This document shows positions 43,793-52,753 of a DNA stretch of 64,000 nt, piece by piece. The notes under the pieces are model-generated. The model was not told the DNA's origin. It saw only the letters and a list, made by a program, of their open reading frames with translations, and did not search any database. Both the position numbers and the translations under genes were made by a program. How positions within the stretch are numbered: the first letter of the stretch is position 1; the number at the start of each line of letters is the position of its first letter. This DNA is from Candidatus Puniceispirillum sp. GTDB taxonomy: Bacteria; Pseudomonadota; Alphaproteobacteria; Caedimonadales; UBA1908. The DNA is taken from NCBI GenBank assembly GCA_013822015.1, contig PNJU01000010.1:62001-126000 (forward strand), read 5' to 3'.

Positions 43793-44632
43793 GTGCGTAT
43801 ATTGTATTGTGGAGATGTGGTGGGGCGCGCGGGCCGCGATGTCGTCACGAAACATGTGGGCGCTCTCAAAAAAGCCTGGAACCTTGACTGGGTGGTTGTG
43901 AACGCGGAAAACGCGGCTGCAGGCTTTGGTGTGACACCCTCCCTATGTGATGATTTTTTTGCCCAGGGCGTGGACGTAATCCTGACGGGCAACCATGCCT
44001 GGGACCAAAAAGAGATTTTGCCCTATATCATCCAGCAACCAAGGCTCCTGCGTCCCATTAACTATCCCCAAGGCACGCCCGGTTCAGGCGTGTGTGTCCT
44101 CCAGAAACCCGGTGTGCGCGGTAATTTTGTAGTGATTCAGGTCATGGGCCGCCTTTTTATGGAGCCCCTTGATGATCCTTTCGTGTGCCTGCAAAAGGCC
44201 CTCGCCAGCTTTGATCTGTCAAAACCCGATGTGGGGGCGATTTTTGTGGACGTGCACGCAGAAAGCACCAGCGAGAAAATTGCCATCGGCCATTACCTAG
44301 ACGGTCGCGTCAGCGCCGTCATCGGAACACATACCCACACCCCTACAGCTGATCAACGTATCTTACCGGGCGGCACAGCCTTCCAAAGTGACGTGGGCAT
44401 GTGCGGGGATTATGATTCCGTCATTGGGATGACTAAGGAAAGTGCCATGGGTCGTTTTCTGCATAAGTTACCCAAGCCCAGACTTGAGGCCGCCTCAGGC
44501 GAGGGGACCCTATGCGCCACCCTCATTGAAACCCATGAGACAACCGGTCGTGCCACAGGTATTTGGCCCATACATATTGGGCCTCACCTGACGCCTCTTT
44601 TACCCCCTCACCTGATCGCGCAAACCCTTTAA
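43793..44632 (+). CDS. YmdB-type metallophosphoesterase (TIGR00282 family)
   Basis: A 279-residue metal-dependent phosphodiesterase; B. subtilis YmdB hydrolyses 2',3'-cyclic nucleotides and affects multicellular development (family knowledge). Motifs in order are YCGDVVGRAGRDVV, VNAENAAAGFGVT near residue 38, TGNHAWDQKE near residue 65, DVHAESTSEK near 155 and GTHTHTPTAD near 180, together supplying the binuclear metal ligands. The GTG start at 43793 with AGGAG 13 bases upstream fits family length. The last codons lie in the repeat copy B, so the end of the protein may have been altered by it. Confidence 0.93.
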   Translation: MRILYCGDVVGRAGRDVVTKHVGALKKAWNLDWVVVNAENAAAGFGVTPSLCDDFFAQGVDVILTGNHAWDQKEILPYIIQQPRLLRPINYPQGTPGSGVCVLQKPGVRGNFVVIQVMGRLFMEPLDDPFVCLQKALASFDLSKPDVGAIFVDVHAESTSEKIAIGHYLDGRVSAVIGTHTHTPTADQRILPGGTAFQSDVGMCGDYDSVIGMTKESAMGRFLHKLPKPRLEAASGEGTLCATLIETHETTGRATGIWPIHIGPHLTPLLPPHLIAQTL

Positions 44633-44867
44633 AATGATTCTGTCGTCACACGTCGGGATAAGCCGTGCTCACTTATGTATTTATAAGCTGGGCGCGCTTT
44701 ACCCTAGCCTTCCTCATACTGATTTTAAATGCTTTTGCGCCATCATATAGCCGAACCCTTATAATTTGATCATGCGTTACGCGTCGCTCGTGTATACCTA
44801 TACACGTCGCTTGCCTCGATTCCTGTGATCAAATGAAACTGTTCTAGCTATATTATATAGATTTAGC
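44614..44867 (+). repeat. Second repeat family, copy B, interrupted by insertion element copy 3
   Basis: Positions 44614-44745 and 44853-44867 match copy A (37245-37399); 44746-44852 is the inserted 107-bp element. The first bases (GATC GCGCAAACCCTTTAA) form the last codons and stop of the ymdB-like gene. The join after removing the element is the same length as in copy A (19 bases from ATCAT to AGATTT). Confidence 0.75.
44746..44852 (+). repeat. 107-bp palindromic insertion element, copy 3 (nested)
   Basis: Same length and ends as copies 1 and 2, with TTATAATTTGATCA and GTGTATA/TATACAC inside. It lies inside repeat copy B, showing that this element arrived after that repeat. It ends 23 bases before the stop of the minus-strand secretion gene at 44875. 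Confidence 0.88.
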
Positions 44868-44874
44868 CATGTCT

Positions 44875-45249
44875 TTAAGACGGCGCTTGAAAGGCTTCGT
44901 TAACGCCAAGCGCAAAGGGAACGTCACGGTCCTTTAGACGCAAGATAAAGGAGGCTCGGCGTGGGCTGACAGATATAACACGCAGCTCAGGAAACGCTTT
45001 TGGCGCGTACTGCTTCCCATTTATCCAAAGTTTCCAGTGAGCAGGTGAGGTATAAAGAATTCCGCTCAGGTGATACCGCGCCGTCTCGGGTATGGCGGTC
45101 TCCTTTTCGTGGACCTTGCGTGCGTCTTTGACCGCGCCCACATGAGTGTCATCAAAAAAGAGAGATTTTGTCAGGGCGGGCGCGCCCGCATGCCCAAAGG
45201 CCGCACCATGGAGCAGGAGGAGGGGCAAGATGATCCTAGGATGGGTCAT
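44875..45249 (-). CDS. Small periplasmic component of a type II secretion/type IV pilus module
   Basis: A 124-residue protein with a signal peptide (residues 1-19, PRIILPLLLLHGAAFGHAG). The C-terminal half, LSGILYTSPAHWKLWINGKQYAP...LRVISVSPRRASFILR, resembles the small HR-like beta domain of PilP/GspC/GspB-type proteins, which link the inner-membrane platform to the secretin. It overlaps the gene before it by 14 bases, the last of five overlapping genes. The exact family is not certain. Confidence 0.6.
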   Translation of the reverse strand: MTHPRIILPLLLLHGAAFGHAGAPALTKSLFFDDTHVGAVKDARKVHEKETAIPETARYHLSGILYTSPAHWKLWINGKQYAPKAFPELRVISVSPRRASFILRLKDRDVPFALGVNEAFQAPS

Positions 45250-45763
45250 GGGAATAAAACTCCGCTTTTAGGTCCCCCTGGACCGTTTCCTGAGGTGTTT
45301 TAAAAAGGCCAACTCCCGTCCACACCATGGTCCAGGGCCCATGATTGTGCACATCTTTCATGAATGCGTACACGTCCGTATCAAGGGCACTTTGCAAGTA
45401 AAGTGTGACGGTAGTTTTGCATACCTTGCCTGTACAAACCTTGGGCTGCGCTTCAAAGCGCATCTTCTCGAGGTGATGTTTTTTGCCCATGGTCAGCAGC
45501 TGCTTTTGCAAAAAAGCCCCTTGGGGGTGAGCGCCCACGAAGCGTTTGGCGCGCATGGAGGTCAGGGTTTTTGCCTTGTCTTGGCACTGGGCGCTTTGCT
45601 GATTGCAGACCTCTATGGCACTGGCGTGGGTGGCAATGGTTTGCTTGAGGGTCTCGTTGTAGGCCCATATACGCTCGCGCCACAGCCAAAGGGAGGCACA
45701 TGCCAGCAAGAGCCCTAGGGCACTGAGCCACAGACCCGTTGTCAAAGAAGGCAAGCGGCTCAT
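45236..45763 (-). CDS. GspM/PilO-like inner-membrane assembly protein
   Basis: A 175-residue bitopic protein: short cytoplasmic head, one membrane helix (residues 9-28, LWLSALGLLLACASLWLW), a helical coiled-coil-like stretch (40-95) and a ferredoxin-like beta/alpha domain with CTGKVCKTTVTLYLQS and DTDVYAFMKDVHNHGPWTMV. This matches the PilO/GspM layout and position after a GspL/PilN-like gene. It contains four Cys in the periplasmic region, possibly disulphide-linked. Assignment rests mainly on layout and context. Confidence 0.6.
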   Translation of the reverse strand: MSRLPSLTTGLWLSALGLLLACASLWLWRERIWAYNETLKQTIATHASAIEVCNQQSAQCQDKAKTLTSMRAKRFVGAHPQGAFLQKQLLTMGKKHHLEKMRFEAQPKVCTGKVCKTTVTLYLQSALDTDVYAFMKDVHNHGPWTMVWTGVGLFKTPQETVQGDLKAEFYSHDPS

Positions 45764-46902
45764 GGGCGGGGCACCTCGCTCGTCTCGCCCGTGATGCAGG
45801 CTGGCGCGTCAGAGATATCATCCAAGGTGATGACCCCGTGGGCGCTCAGGTGAAAGGTGCGCGGCGACCGTAAAAGACACTTTTCTACCGCGTCCTCAAG
45901 GGCTGCATGGGTCATGGGCTTTGTGGCGCAGACCTCGAAGGTAATATGGGATGCCTTTTCCTTCAGATGCCAGGTGAGGCCCTGGGGTTGAAAGTCAGGT
46001 GTATTGAGGGGCGCGAGGGTCTTCAAATCCTGTAAAGGACTTGTGCGCGCGTGCAGTTTTTCAAAGGGAGCTGTCGCGCTCAAAAGAGGGGCATTAGGAT
46101 GTGCTTTTTGTTTGAGGCGCCTCTGTTTTGTATCCGCAAGGGTTTGGGATAAGATCTTGGTTTCTCCATGGGCTCTCCACACGTGGGCGCTCAGGAACAT
46201 GGCAAGGCTCAGGCTCATTGCCACGGCAAAAGGAGCAGCTTGAACGCTGGCACGCATTAGCTTAGCGCGGCTCACCTGTGATTGCCACGGGTGAAGGAAG
46301 GGCATTTCAAGTTTTGGGTGCTTCATAAAGTGGCGGGCAAGATCGTGGGCGCTCCATGTAAGGTGCGTGAGGGAGGCGCGCGGCATTTGGAAGTGACGCT
46401 CAATATGGTAGAGGGTTGCCTCCAGGGCACTTGCGTGCTCATGGGGGGAGGTTGCTAAGGTGCGCACGAAAAGGGGCGCGCCCTTGTCAAAGAGATAAAG
46501 ACGCTGCGCACCCGAGGGCAGGGTGAGGAGCAAAATAGTGGGTTTTTGAATGGCTCTGGCTATCTCCCACGCGAGAAGCCCCACACCCATGAGGGGTGCG
46601 CTTAAACCCTCAAGGACTGAGAAAGTAAGATTTGCGCTTGCGCCAAGGAGATTGTCCTTGCTAGCGCGGGCGTAAAAGAGAGTGTGGGTGGACGCGAGCG
46701 TTTGCACGCGGTGGCGCCCATATGAGGCGCGCTCAAACAGGGAAAGTGTTGGCATTTTGTCCGCAATAAAGGACTCCGCGCACTGGTCAAAAAGCACCAC
46801 GCAAGGGTCTTTGATATGCTCTTGGGAGGTTTCCTGCCAGTGGCTTTTTTGAAAGACAAAGCAAGAAACACCCTCCAAAAGGACAAGGGTCTGGTTTTTC
46901 AT
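45760..46902 (-). CDS. GspL-like inner-membrane secretion protein
   Basis: A 380-residue protein with a large cytoplasmic domain (about 1-220) resembling the actin-like domain of GspL/PilM (e.g. LVLLEGVSCFVFQ, LLLTLPSGAQRLYLFDKG), one membrane helix around residues 222-245, and a smaller periplasmic domain. In type II secretion GspL recruits the ATPase GspE to the membrane. It overlaps gspF and the GspM/PilO-like gene by four bases each, implying coupled translation. The N-terminal domain is diverged, so a fused PilM/PilN origin is possible. Confidence 0.65.
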   Translation of the reverse strand: MKNQTLVLLEGVSCFVFQKSHWQETSQEHIKDPCVVLFDQCAESFIADKMPTLSLFERASYGRHRVQTLASTHTLFYARASKDNLLGASANLTFSVLEGLSAPLMGVGLLAWEIARAIQKPTILLLTLPSGAQRLYLFDKGAPLFVRTLATSPHEHASALEATLYHIERHFQMPRASLTHLTWSAHDLARHFMKHPKLEMPFLHPWQSQVSRAKLMRASVQAAPFAVAMSLSLAMFLSAHVWRAHGETKILSQTLADTKQRRLKQKAHPNAPLLSATAPFEKLHARTSPLQDLKTLAPLNTPDFQPQGLTWHLKEKASHITFEVCATKPMTHAALEDAVEKCLLRSPRTFHLSAHGVITLDDISDAPACITGETSEVPRP

Positions 46903-48092
46903 AGCCCCTCCACCAAAACAAGATGTTCATAAAGAGGCAGAAAGATCGCGGTAACGATCCAGATGAGAAGGGCGCCGACTAAAAGAAGGGCGCCGGGTTC
47001 AAGAAGGGATAAAAAGCTACGCGTGCGTTTTTTCATGCGCTGGCCCATTAAATGCGCAACCTGCCCAACGAAGTGATCCAGGCGTCCCGTGCGCTCGCCC
47101 AGGGCCACAAGGTGCGCGTCCACTTGAGATAAAAGCGCCGCCTGTCCTAAGCTTTGGGCAAGGGGTGAGCCCCCCCTTACAAGGCCAGCACACGCACGGA
47201 TTTTATGTGCAATGAAAGGGGGGGCCGTTAGCTCAAGGTCGTGAAGTGCTTCCAGTAAGTCCACCTTCGCCGTCAGCATGAGTCCCAAAGCGTGGGTCAT
47301 CTCATGCACCTTCGTGTCATGCCAAAGGGCGCCAAAAAACGGGATGTGGACCAAAACCTTCTGCCAAAAAAGAAGCATAGGGCTGCTGATGCGAGCACTG
47401 ACGAGAATGGCTGAGGTTATGAGTGTTGCTGCGGCAAGAATGCCCAGCACACCCTCGAGCGCATGGGCACAAAGGGTTTTCAACAGACGCGCGGAGAAGG
47501 AAGGGACCTCCCCCGTCATGGCAAGAAATCCGTCAAGTTGCGGCACCACTTGATCCATGAGGAAGGTGAGTAAGCCTGTCACGAGGATAAGCAAGCAGCT
47601 GGGGTAAATGAGCGCTTTGGTGAGGTCTTGGCGGCGCTCGCTGACCCAAGCCCAGTGGTGGGAAAGCTCTGTAAATCCCCCCGAGAGAGCTGCGTTTTTT
47701 TGTGCAGCACTCAAAACACAAAGGGTTGTGTGATCAAAGGTTTTGCGCTGCGCCTCGAAAACTTCGCTTAAATTTTTTCCTGCGCGTAAGTCTGCCGCCA
47801 TCAGGCGGCCCATGCGGCCAAGGGCTTTGTCGCTTGCAAAGCTCGAAAACGCTTCCTCCAGGGGAAAGCCTGCCCCCACAAGGGTGGCAAGGTGGGTGAA
47901 GAAGTCGGCTTTCTTTTGGGGAGAGGGGGACGCCTCAAAAAGTGTGGCCAAGGCGCCCATGCGCCAGGCAGAAATCAGATGAAGGCCTTGGGCGTGAAGG
48001 GTTTGACGCAAAAGAAGGGGGTTGGCGGCCATGGCGCTGCCAGTTTGGATGGCCCCTCCCGCGCCCACCGCTCTATAAAGATACCGCGCCAT
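46899..48092 (-). CDS. gspF: Type II secretion/type IV pilus inner-membrane platform protein GspF
   Basis: A 397-residue polytopic protein with two GspF repeats. ATG 48092 (GGAGGACC before it) gives MARYLYRAVGAGG, the usual beginning. Recognisable blocks are FFTHLATLVGAGFPLEEAFSSFA near residue 65, DLRAGKNLSEVF, and the second copy MTHALGLMLTAKVDLLEALHDLE near 270 with RGGSPLAQSLG. Three helices occur near 170, 220 and 375. The start overlaps the gspE end by 20 bases and its stop overlaps the GspL-like gene. Confidence 0.93.
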   Translation of the reverse strand: MARYLYRAVGAGGAIQTGSAMAANPLLLRQTLHAQGLHLISAWRMGALATLFEASPSPQKKADFFTHLATLVGAGFPLEEAFSSFASDKALGRMGRLMAADLRAGKNLSEVFEAQRKTFDHTTLCVLSAAQKNAALSGGFTELSHHWAWVSERRQDLTKALIYPSCLLILVTGLLTFLMDQVVPQLDGFLAMTGEVPSFSARLLKTLCAHALEGVLGILAAATLITSAILVSARISSPMLLFWQKVLVHIPFFGALWHDTKVHEMTHALGLMLTAKVDLLEALHDLELTAPPFIAHKIRACAGLVRGGSPLAQSLGQAALLSQVDAHLVALGERTGRLDHFVGQVAHLMGQRMKKRTRSFLSLLEPGALLLVGALLIWIVTAIFLPLYEHLVLVEGL

Positions 48093-49746
48093 GGTCCTCC
48101 TTTTGCCACTCTTGGGACCTGACCACACGCACGACTTCTTCAAAGGAGGTGTGTCCGTCGCGTACAGCCGCCATGCCGCGCTCCCACAGAGTTTCGATGC
48201 CGTTCTCCTTGAGATACGAGAGGAGAGTTGCTTTCGCATCTCCTTGAATGAGTTTTCCCTCAAGTGCGAGGGTCATGGGCAGGACTTCTCCAATGGCAAA
48301 GCGACCCTTATATCCCGTGAAAAGACATGCCTCACACCCGGTCGCAACGTATCCCATGCCCTGGGCGCATTGGGGCGTTTCTTCCTTGCACGAGGGGCAC
48401 AGGCGTCTGACAAGGCGCTGGGCCACAAGGCACACGAGATGCCCCTCCAAGAGGTGGGGATCCAGGCCAAGATCTTTCAAGCGCTGGACAACGCCCAGGG
48501 TATCGTTGGTGTGCAGGGTTGACAGAACAAGGTGACCCGTCATGGCAGCGCGCACAGCCATGGTGGCTGTATCCTCATCACGAATCTCGCCAATGAGAAT
48601 AATGTCGGGGTCTTGGCGTAAAATGGAGCGCACGCCTTCTGGGAAGGTGATGCCAGAAGATTCCCTCACCTCACTTTGGCGTACACCCGGCAGGCTATAT
48701 TCGATGGGTTCCTCAAGGGTCATGATATTGCGTGACCCCATGCCCAGGTAGTCCAGCATGGAGTAAAGGGTTGTTGTTTTGCCAGAACCCGTGGGACCCG
48801 TGAGGAGAATCATCCCGTCGGCGCACTGGAGGGCGCGCTTGAGAAGGTCAACCTGGTCGATGCTAAAGCCAAGGTCCGCGAGAGGTTTCAGGCCGTGGAG
48901 GCGATCAAGAAGGCGCAGGACAACACTTTCGCCATGCTGTGTCGGGTGGATGGAGACACGAAAGTCCACAGTGCGCCCCACCACATCCTTGGTAAAACGC
49001 CCTACCTGAGGCAGGCGGTTCTGCGCAATATTCAGGCCTGCCATGATCTTAAGACACACACAGATGGAGGGCCAGAGGTCTTTGTGAAAGGTCACAGCAG
49101 GTCGCAGGACGCCGTCGATACGCAAGCGCACCCGCACAAAGACTTGATCGGGCTCCATGTGGATGTCTGAGGCGCGCTCGCGCACGGCCTTTGTCAGAAT
49201 TGCGTCGGCAAAGTTCTGCGCTGTGCTGCGTCCATCGTGGATACTGTCCTGGCTGGCGGGCGTGGCCTCTAGGCTTGCTAGAAGATAGCTCAAATCCACG
49301 CGGCGCCCATATGCCTCATCCAAGCGCTCAAGAAACGCGTCAAGGGGGGTGAGGTGGGCCTCTACGCGGGTGCAGGCAGGAAACGCTTGGGCAAGAGCGT
49401 CCAAGCTTGTGACATTGTGCACGTCCACCAGGGCCGCGTCGAGCACGCCGTTTTCTAGTCGCAGGGGAAAACTCTGTGTTTCAAGGGCTTTTTCGAAGGG
49501 AAAAGTGGCCACAAGGACTGGGTCCACCTGAAAGGTTTGGGGACAAAAGATACGCGTTTGATTCTGATGGCGTAAAAAATCATGGAGCACACGGTTATCT
49601 AAAAACCCAAAAGACACCACCAGCTCCTCAAGAGATTTGGTTGTGCGCCTTTGTTCCTCCAGCAGAACACGGGCCTGGTCGCGCCCTAAAAGTCCTGCCT
49701 CCACAAGTTCACGCGCAAGACCGGGCAAAGGCTGCGCCATGGTCAA
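48073..49746 (-). CDS. gspE: Type II secretion/type IV pilus assembly ATPase GspE/PilB family
   Basis: A hexameric cytoplasmic ATPase of 557 residues that powers pilus or pseudopilus assembly. The N-terminal MshEN-like domain (about 1-150) includes LVEAGLLGRDQARVLLEEQRRT. The ATPase core has Walker A GPTGSGKTTTLYSML near residue 315, the Asp box LRQDPDIILIGEIRDEDTA near 375, the His box AAMTGHLVLSTLHTND near 405, and the zinc tetracysteine CPSC...CEAC near 440-470. The gene begins the five-gene minus-strand cluster. No pilin, peptidase or secretin gene is in the window. Confidence 0.93.
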   Translation of the reverse strand: MTMAQPLPGLARELVEAGLLGRDQARVLLEEQRRTTKSLEELVVSFGFLDNRVLHDFLRHQNQTRIFCPQTFQVDPVLVATFPFEKALETQSFPLRLENGVLDAALVDVHNVTSLDALAQAFPACTRVEAHLTPLDAFLERLDEAYGRRVDLSYLLASLEATPASQDSIHDGRSTAQNFADAILTKAVRERASDIHMEPDQVFVRVRLRIDGVLRPAVTFHKDLWPSICVCLKIMAGLNIAQNRLPQVGRFTKDVVGRTVDFRVSIHPTQHGESVVLRLLDRLHGLKPLADLGFSIDQVDLLKRALQCADGMILLTGPTGSGKTTTLYSMLDYLGMGSRNIMTLEEPIEYSLPGVRQSEVRESSGITFPEGVRSILRQDPDIILIGEIRDEDTATMAVRAAMTGHLVLSTLHTNDTLGVVQRLKDLGLDPHLLEGHLVCLVAQRLVRRLCPSCKEETPQCAQGMGYVATGCEACLFTGYKGRFAIGEVLPMTLALEGKLIQGDAKATLLSYLKENGIETLWERGMAAVRDGHTSFEEVVRVVRSQEWQKEDHGAVSL

Positions 49747-49877
49747 TCATCCTCCCTGTATTTATTTGCCAGCATGTTAGCATGGGATAGGCGTGCAATC
49801 TAGGGTCGAGAAAGGGTCTGTTTCTTTGTGCTGAAGGCCTAGTTTTTTTTCCGGGTGTGCGGTTGCGCAAAAGAAAT

Positions 49878-49908
49878 AAAAAAGGGGGGCCATTGCCCCC
49901 CTTTTTTT
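49878..49908. terminator. Bidirectional terminator after the chemoreceptor gene
   Basis: A G6C/GC6 stem (49884-49890 with 49895-49901) flanked by A and T runs serves either strand. It lies 16 bases beyond the chemoreceptor stop. Confidence 0.9.
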
Positions 49909-49923
49909 GTGTAAACGTTTCTG

Positions 49924-52368
49924 TTATGCGACTTCTGCGTCTGGTGCGTCTGCAAAGCGCGTTTTGATGAAACGCGTGATCGCCGCGTGAAGGCGCTCAT
50001 CCATCTTGAGGGAAAGGCGTACGATTTCGTTGGCAGCCACACCGCACACGGTTCCCGTAATCATTTGTGGGAAACCTGACAGTTCAAGACCAACGCTGTC
50101 GGAGGCCTTGACCATCTTTCCAAGATCCTTGGAGTAGAAGGCAACACCTTCTGCGGAGATGTCCTTCACGGCGCATGTAAAGCTCTTGCCCTCGTAGGTT
50201 GCGATGACATTATAGCCTTCAGCCTTGTAACGTGGGCTCACACGGCGGTTTCCAGCATAAGAGTTACGCAAGATTTCAACCATTCGGTTGCGCAGGCCAC
50301 AAATATGTCTCATCACGTCATCGGTGCGGTCCTTGACCTTGATGGAGAGCTCGTTGGTGTGTTGGAACTCTGTGTTGACCTCAACGATTTTCTCGGACAC
50401 ATTACGGGTACCTTCGGCGGCCTGTTGGGTGTTGCTGCTGATCTCGTTTGTGGCAACCCCCTGCTCTTCCACAGCCGCTGCAATGGAGGAGGAGATGCTG
50501 TCGATCTCTTGAATCGTCTGCATGATGCCTTCAATGGCGGTCACAGCGTTTTCTGTGGCACTTTGGATGGCTGCGATCTGGCCCGTAATGCCGTCCGTTG
50601 CCTTTGTTGTTTGGTTGGCCAGATTCTTCACCTCCGCCGCCACAACAGCGAATCCCTTACCAGCCTCGCCGGCGCGGGCCGCCTCAATGGTGGCATTGAG
50701 GGCCAAGAGGTTCGTTTGCTCGGCAATATCAGAGATGAGCAGTACCACGTCGCCCACATTGCGCACGGCGTCAGCCAGGCGCTGTACGGTTTCGTTGGTT
50801 TGGCTCGCGGACGCCACGGCGGACTGTGCGGTGACAGCTGCGTGGGAGACTTGCTGGGAAATCTCATTGACCGAAATAGACAGCTCTTCCGTTGCAGCCG
50901 CAACGCTTTCCACGTTGCTTTGCGCGCGCTGGGTCGCCTGGGAAACGGCGGTGGACTGTGAAGACACACGCTGGGATGACAGGCTCATGTCATTGGACAT
51001 CTCAAGGACGGTCTGGGCATTCTCCATGACCTGTGTGATGGTTTCCTTCATCTCCTTTTCAATCTCGTCGGTCAAAAGCAGCATTTGCTGTCTTAGATCG
51101 TTTTGAGATTTTTCTGCCTGCATTTTTTGCTCTTGCTGCAGGCGCTCTGTTTCCACGACAAGTTGTTTAAACCTCTGGCAGGCCTGGGCCATGTACCCGA
51201 CTTCTGCTTTATTATCAAGGTAGGGGATCTCAAGACCTTTGTGGCCAGCCGCAATGCGTGACATGATTTCCGTGAGCGTATTAAAGGGTGCGGCTGTCGT
51301 CTTGCCCACAAAGTACCCCGCAATCAGGAACACGATGCCGGAAATGGCAATGGTGATGAGCATAAAGTTGTCAAGGTGATCTGTATTCGCATCAACCTCT
51401 TTTGGAAGCGCGCGCACAAGCACGCTCCATCCAAATCCAGGGAAGCTAAGATACCCTTTGGCATGGGCAAAGGCGTCAATTTGAGGCCTTTTCTTGCGTG
51501 CATGATAGCTTTCGGCAATTGAATTATGCCCCGCAACGACCTTGGTTGCCGATGAGACACCTGCTTTCACAAGGTTGAACTTTGTAAGTACAGAAAAATT
51601 TCTTTTAGCATTTTGTTGGGGTGTTTTATCGGAGTCGTATTCCGCAAGGACAACACCTTCCTTATTGATGAGAATCGTGTCCGTATGGGGAAGACCGCTT
51701 GCCTTGTTCACTTGGTAAGAGGAGGCGAGAAAATCTTCGACAAAGCTGAGGGAGCAGAAGTTTGCCCACACCCCAATGATGTTGCCTTGGTAGTCTTTGA
51801 TGACACTGGCAAAGACCATGCCGTAAGAATCTTGGGTGCGGTTGATGGCATCGGCAATGGTCATGCGCAGGGGACCAGAGGCGTACGTGCCGGATGGAGA
51901 GCCGTCTTTGTTTTTTGCTGATTGACCCGCCAGCGCGTTGCGGAACCAGTCCTCGTTTGCCACAGATTGACCCACAAGGTTTTGTCCTTTGATGGGCTTT
52001 TTGTTTGGATCGACGGTATTTTGCGCTTGAATGACACCTTGGGTGTCAATAACCAACATGGCGTCGTATGTCCCATAAAGGGCCATATAGTCGTTGATGG
52101 TGTTGGTGAAGATAGGGGTGTGCCACTGGTTTGGGACACGGGAAAGGGCATTGAGTGAAAAGGACTGCACGTCCCCCATGCGTTCATAAAGATTGCGGTC
52201 AATGACGTCGATCATATCCTGGGCCTGCACAAGAAGAGACTCCCGCGAATCCTGCCGAATATCCTTTGAGAAGTAGAGGAAGGAGGAGTAAATCAGTAAG
52301 GCGGGTATGAGACCAAAGAAAAGAAGGTAACCGATTAACTTCTTTTGGAGTGGTACATTTTGGAGCAT
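49924..52368 (-). CDS. Methyl-accepting chemotaxis protein with C-terminal PilZ domain
   Basis: An 814-residue transmembrane chemoreceptor. TM1 (about residues 13-33) and TM2 (about 333-355) bracket a periplasmic Cache-type sensor domain ([28 protein letters not shown]). A HAMP domain follows, then a long coiled-coil signalling domain with the hairpin tip [21 protein letters not shown] near residue 560. The last 115 residues form a PilZ domain with both c-di-GMP motifs, R-x3-R (RVSPR) and D-x-S-x-x-G (DISAEG). It therefore may connect ligand sensing with second-messenger levels. No other chemotaxis gene is adjacent. Confidence 0.95.
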   Translation of the reverse strand: MLQNVPLQKKLIGYLLFFGLIPALLIYSSFLYFSKDIRQDSRESLLVQAQDMIDVIDRNLYERMGDVQSFSLNALSRVPNQWHTPIFTNTINDYMALYGTYDAMLVIDTQGVIQAQNTVDPNKKPIKGQNLVGQSVANEDWFRNALAGQSAKNKDGSPSGTYASGPLRMTIADAINRTQDSYGMVFASVIKDYQGNIIGVWANFCSLSFVEDFLASSYQVNKASGLPHTDTILINKEGVVLAEYDSDKTPQQNAKRNFSVLTKFNLVKAGVSSATKVVAGHNSIAESYHARKKRPQIDAFAHAKGYLSFPGFGWSVLVRALPKEVDANTDHLDNFMLITIAISGIVFLIAGYFVGKTTAAPFNTLTEIMSRIAAGHKGLEIPYLDNKAEVGYMAQACQRFKQLVVETERLQQEQKMQAEKSQNDLRQQMLLLTDEIEKEMKETITQVMENAQTVLEMSNDMSLSSQRVSSQSTAVSQATQRAQSNVESVAAATEELSISVNEISQQVSHAAVTAQSAVASASQTNETVQRLADAVRNVGDVVLLISDIAEQTNLLALNATIEAARAGEAGKGFAVVAAEVKNLANQTTKATDGITGQIAAIQSATENAVTAIEGIMQTIQEIDSISSSIAAAVEEQGVATNEISSNTQQAAEGTRNVSEKIVEVNTEFQHTNELSIKVKDRTDDVMRHICGLRNRMVEILRNSYAGNRRVSPRYKAEGYNVIATYEGKSFTCAVKDISAEGVAFYSKDLGKMVKASDSVGLELSGFPQMITGTVCGVAANEIVRLSLKMDERLHAAITRFIKTRFADAPDAEVA

Positions 52369-52470
52369 TTGTGTAGCCCTTTTCTCTTATTAAAACGACG
52401 CATTCACACGCAAGCCTAGGATAAGCTGATTAAAAAACAGTTAAAAAATGAGAGGAAATATGTCGGGTAT

Positions 52471-52504
52471 AAAAAAAGCCACACCCAAGGGCATGGCTTT
52501 TTAA
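52471..52504 (-). terminator. Rho-independent terminator of rpmG
   Basis: A 9-bp stem AAAAAGCCA/TGGCTTTTT (52473-52481 with 52494-52502) lies 20 bases beyond the rpmG stop on the minus strand. Confidence 0.85.
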
Positions 52505-52524
52505 AAAGTGGCAATAAAGGGAGA

Positions 52525-52692
52525 TTACTTAATCTTCGCTTCCTTGAACTCCACGTGCTTGCGCACCACTGGGTCGTACTTGCGCTTTGTCATTTTCTCG
52601 GTCATTGTGCGAGGATTTTTCTTTGTAACGTAAAAGAATCCTGTATCAGCCGTGCTGACCAAACGGATCTTAATGGTGTTTGCCTTTGCCAT
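52525..52692 (-). CDS. rpmG: 50S ribosomal protein L33
   Basis: A 55-residue basic ribosomal protein, too short for many ORF callers. It reads [20 protein letters not shown], then [21 protein letters not shown] and [14 protein letters not shown], the full L33 pattern. The zinc-binding Cys pairs of the C+ form are absent, so this is the zinc-independent type. It is a single-gene unit with its own terminator. Confidence 0.97.
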   Translation of the reverse strand: MAKANTIKIRLVSTADTGFFYVTKKNPRTMTEKMTKRKYDPVVRKHVEFKEAKIK

Positions 52693-52753
52693 GGTATGAC
52701 TCCTAAAAACGTGCGTAATTGTGGGCCGATCCTTACACAGGACGGGGTGTATG

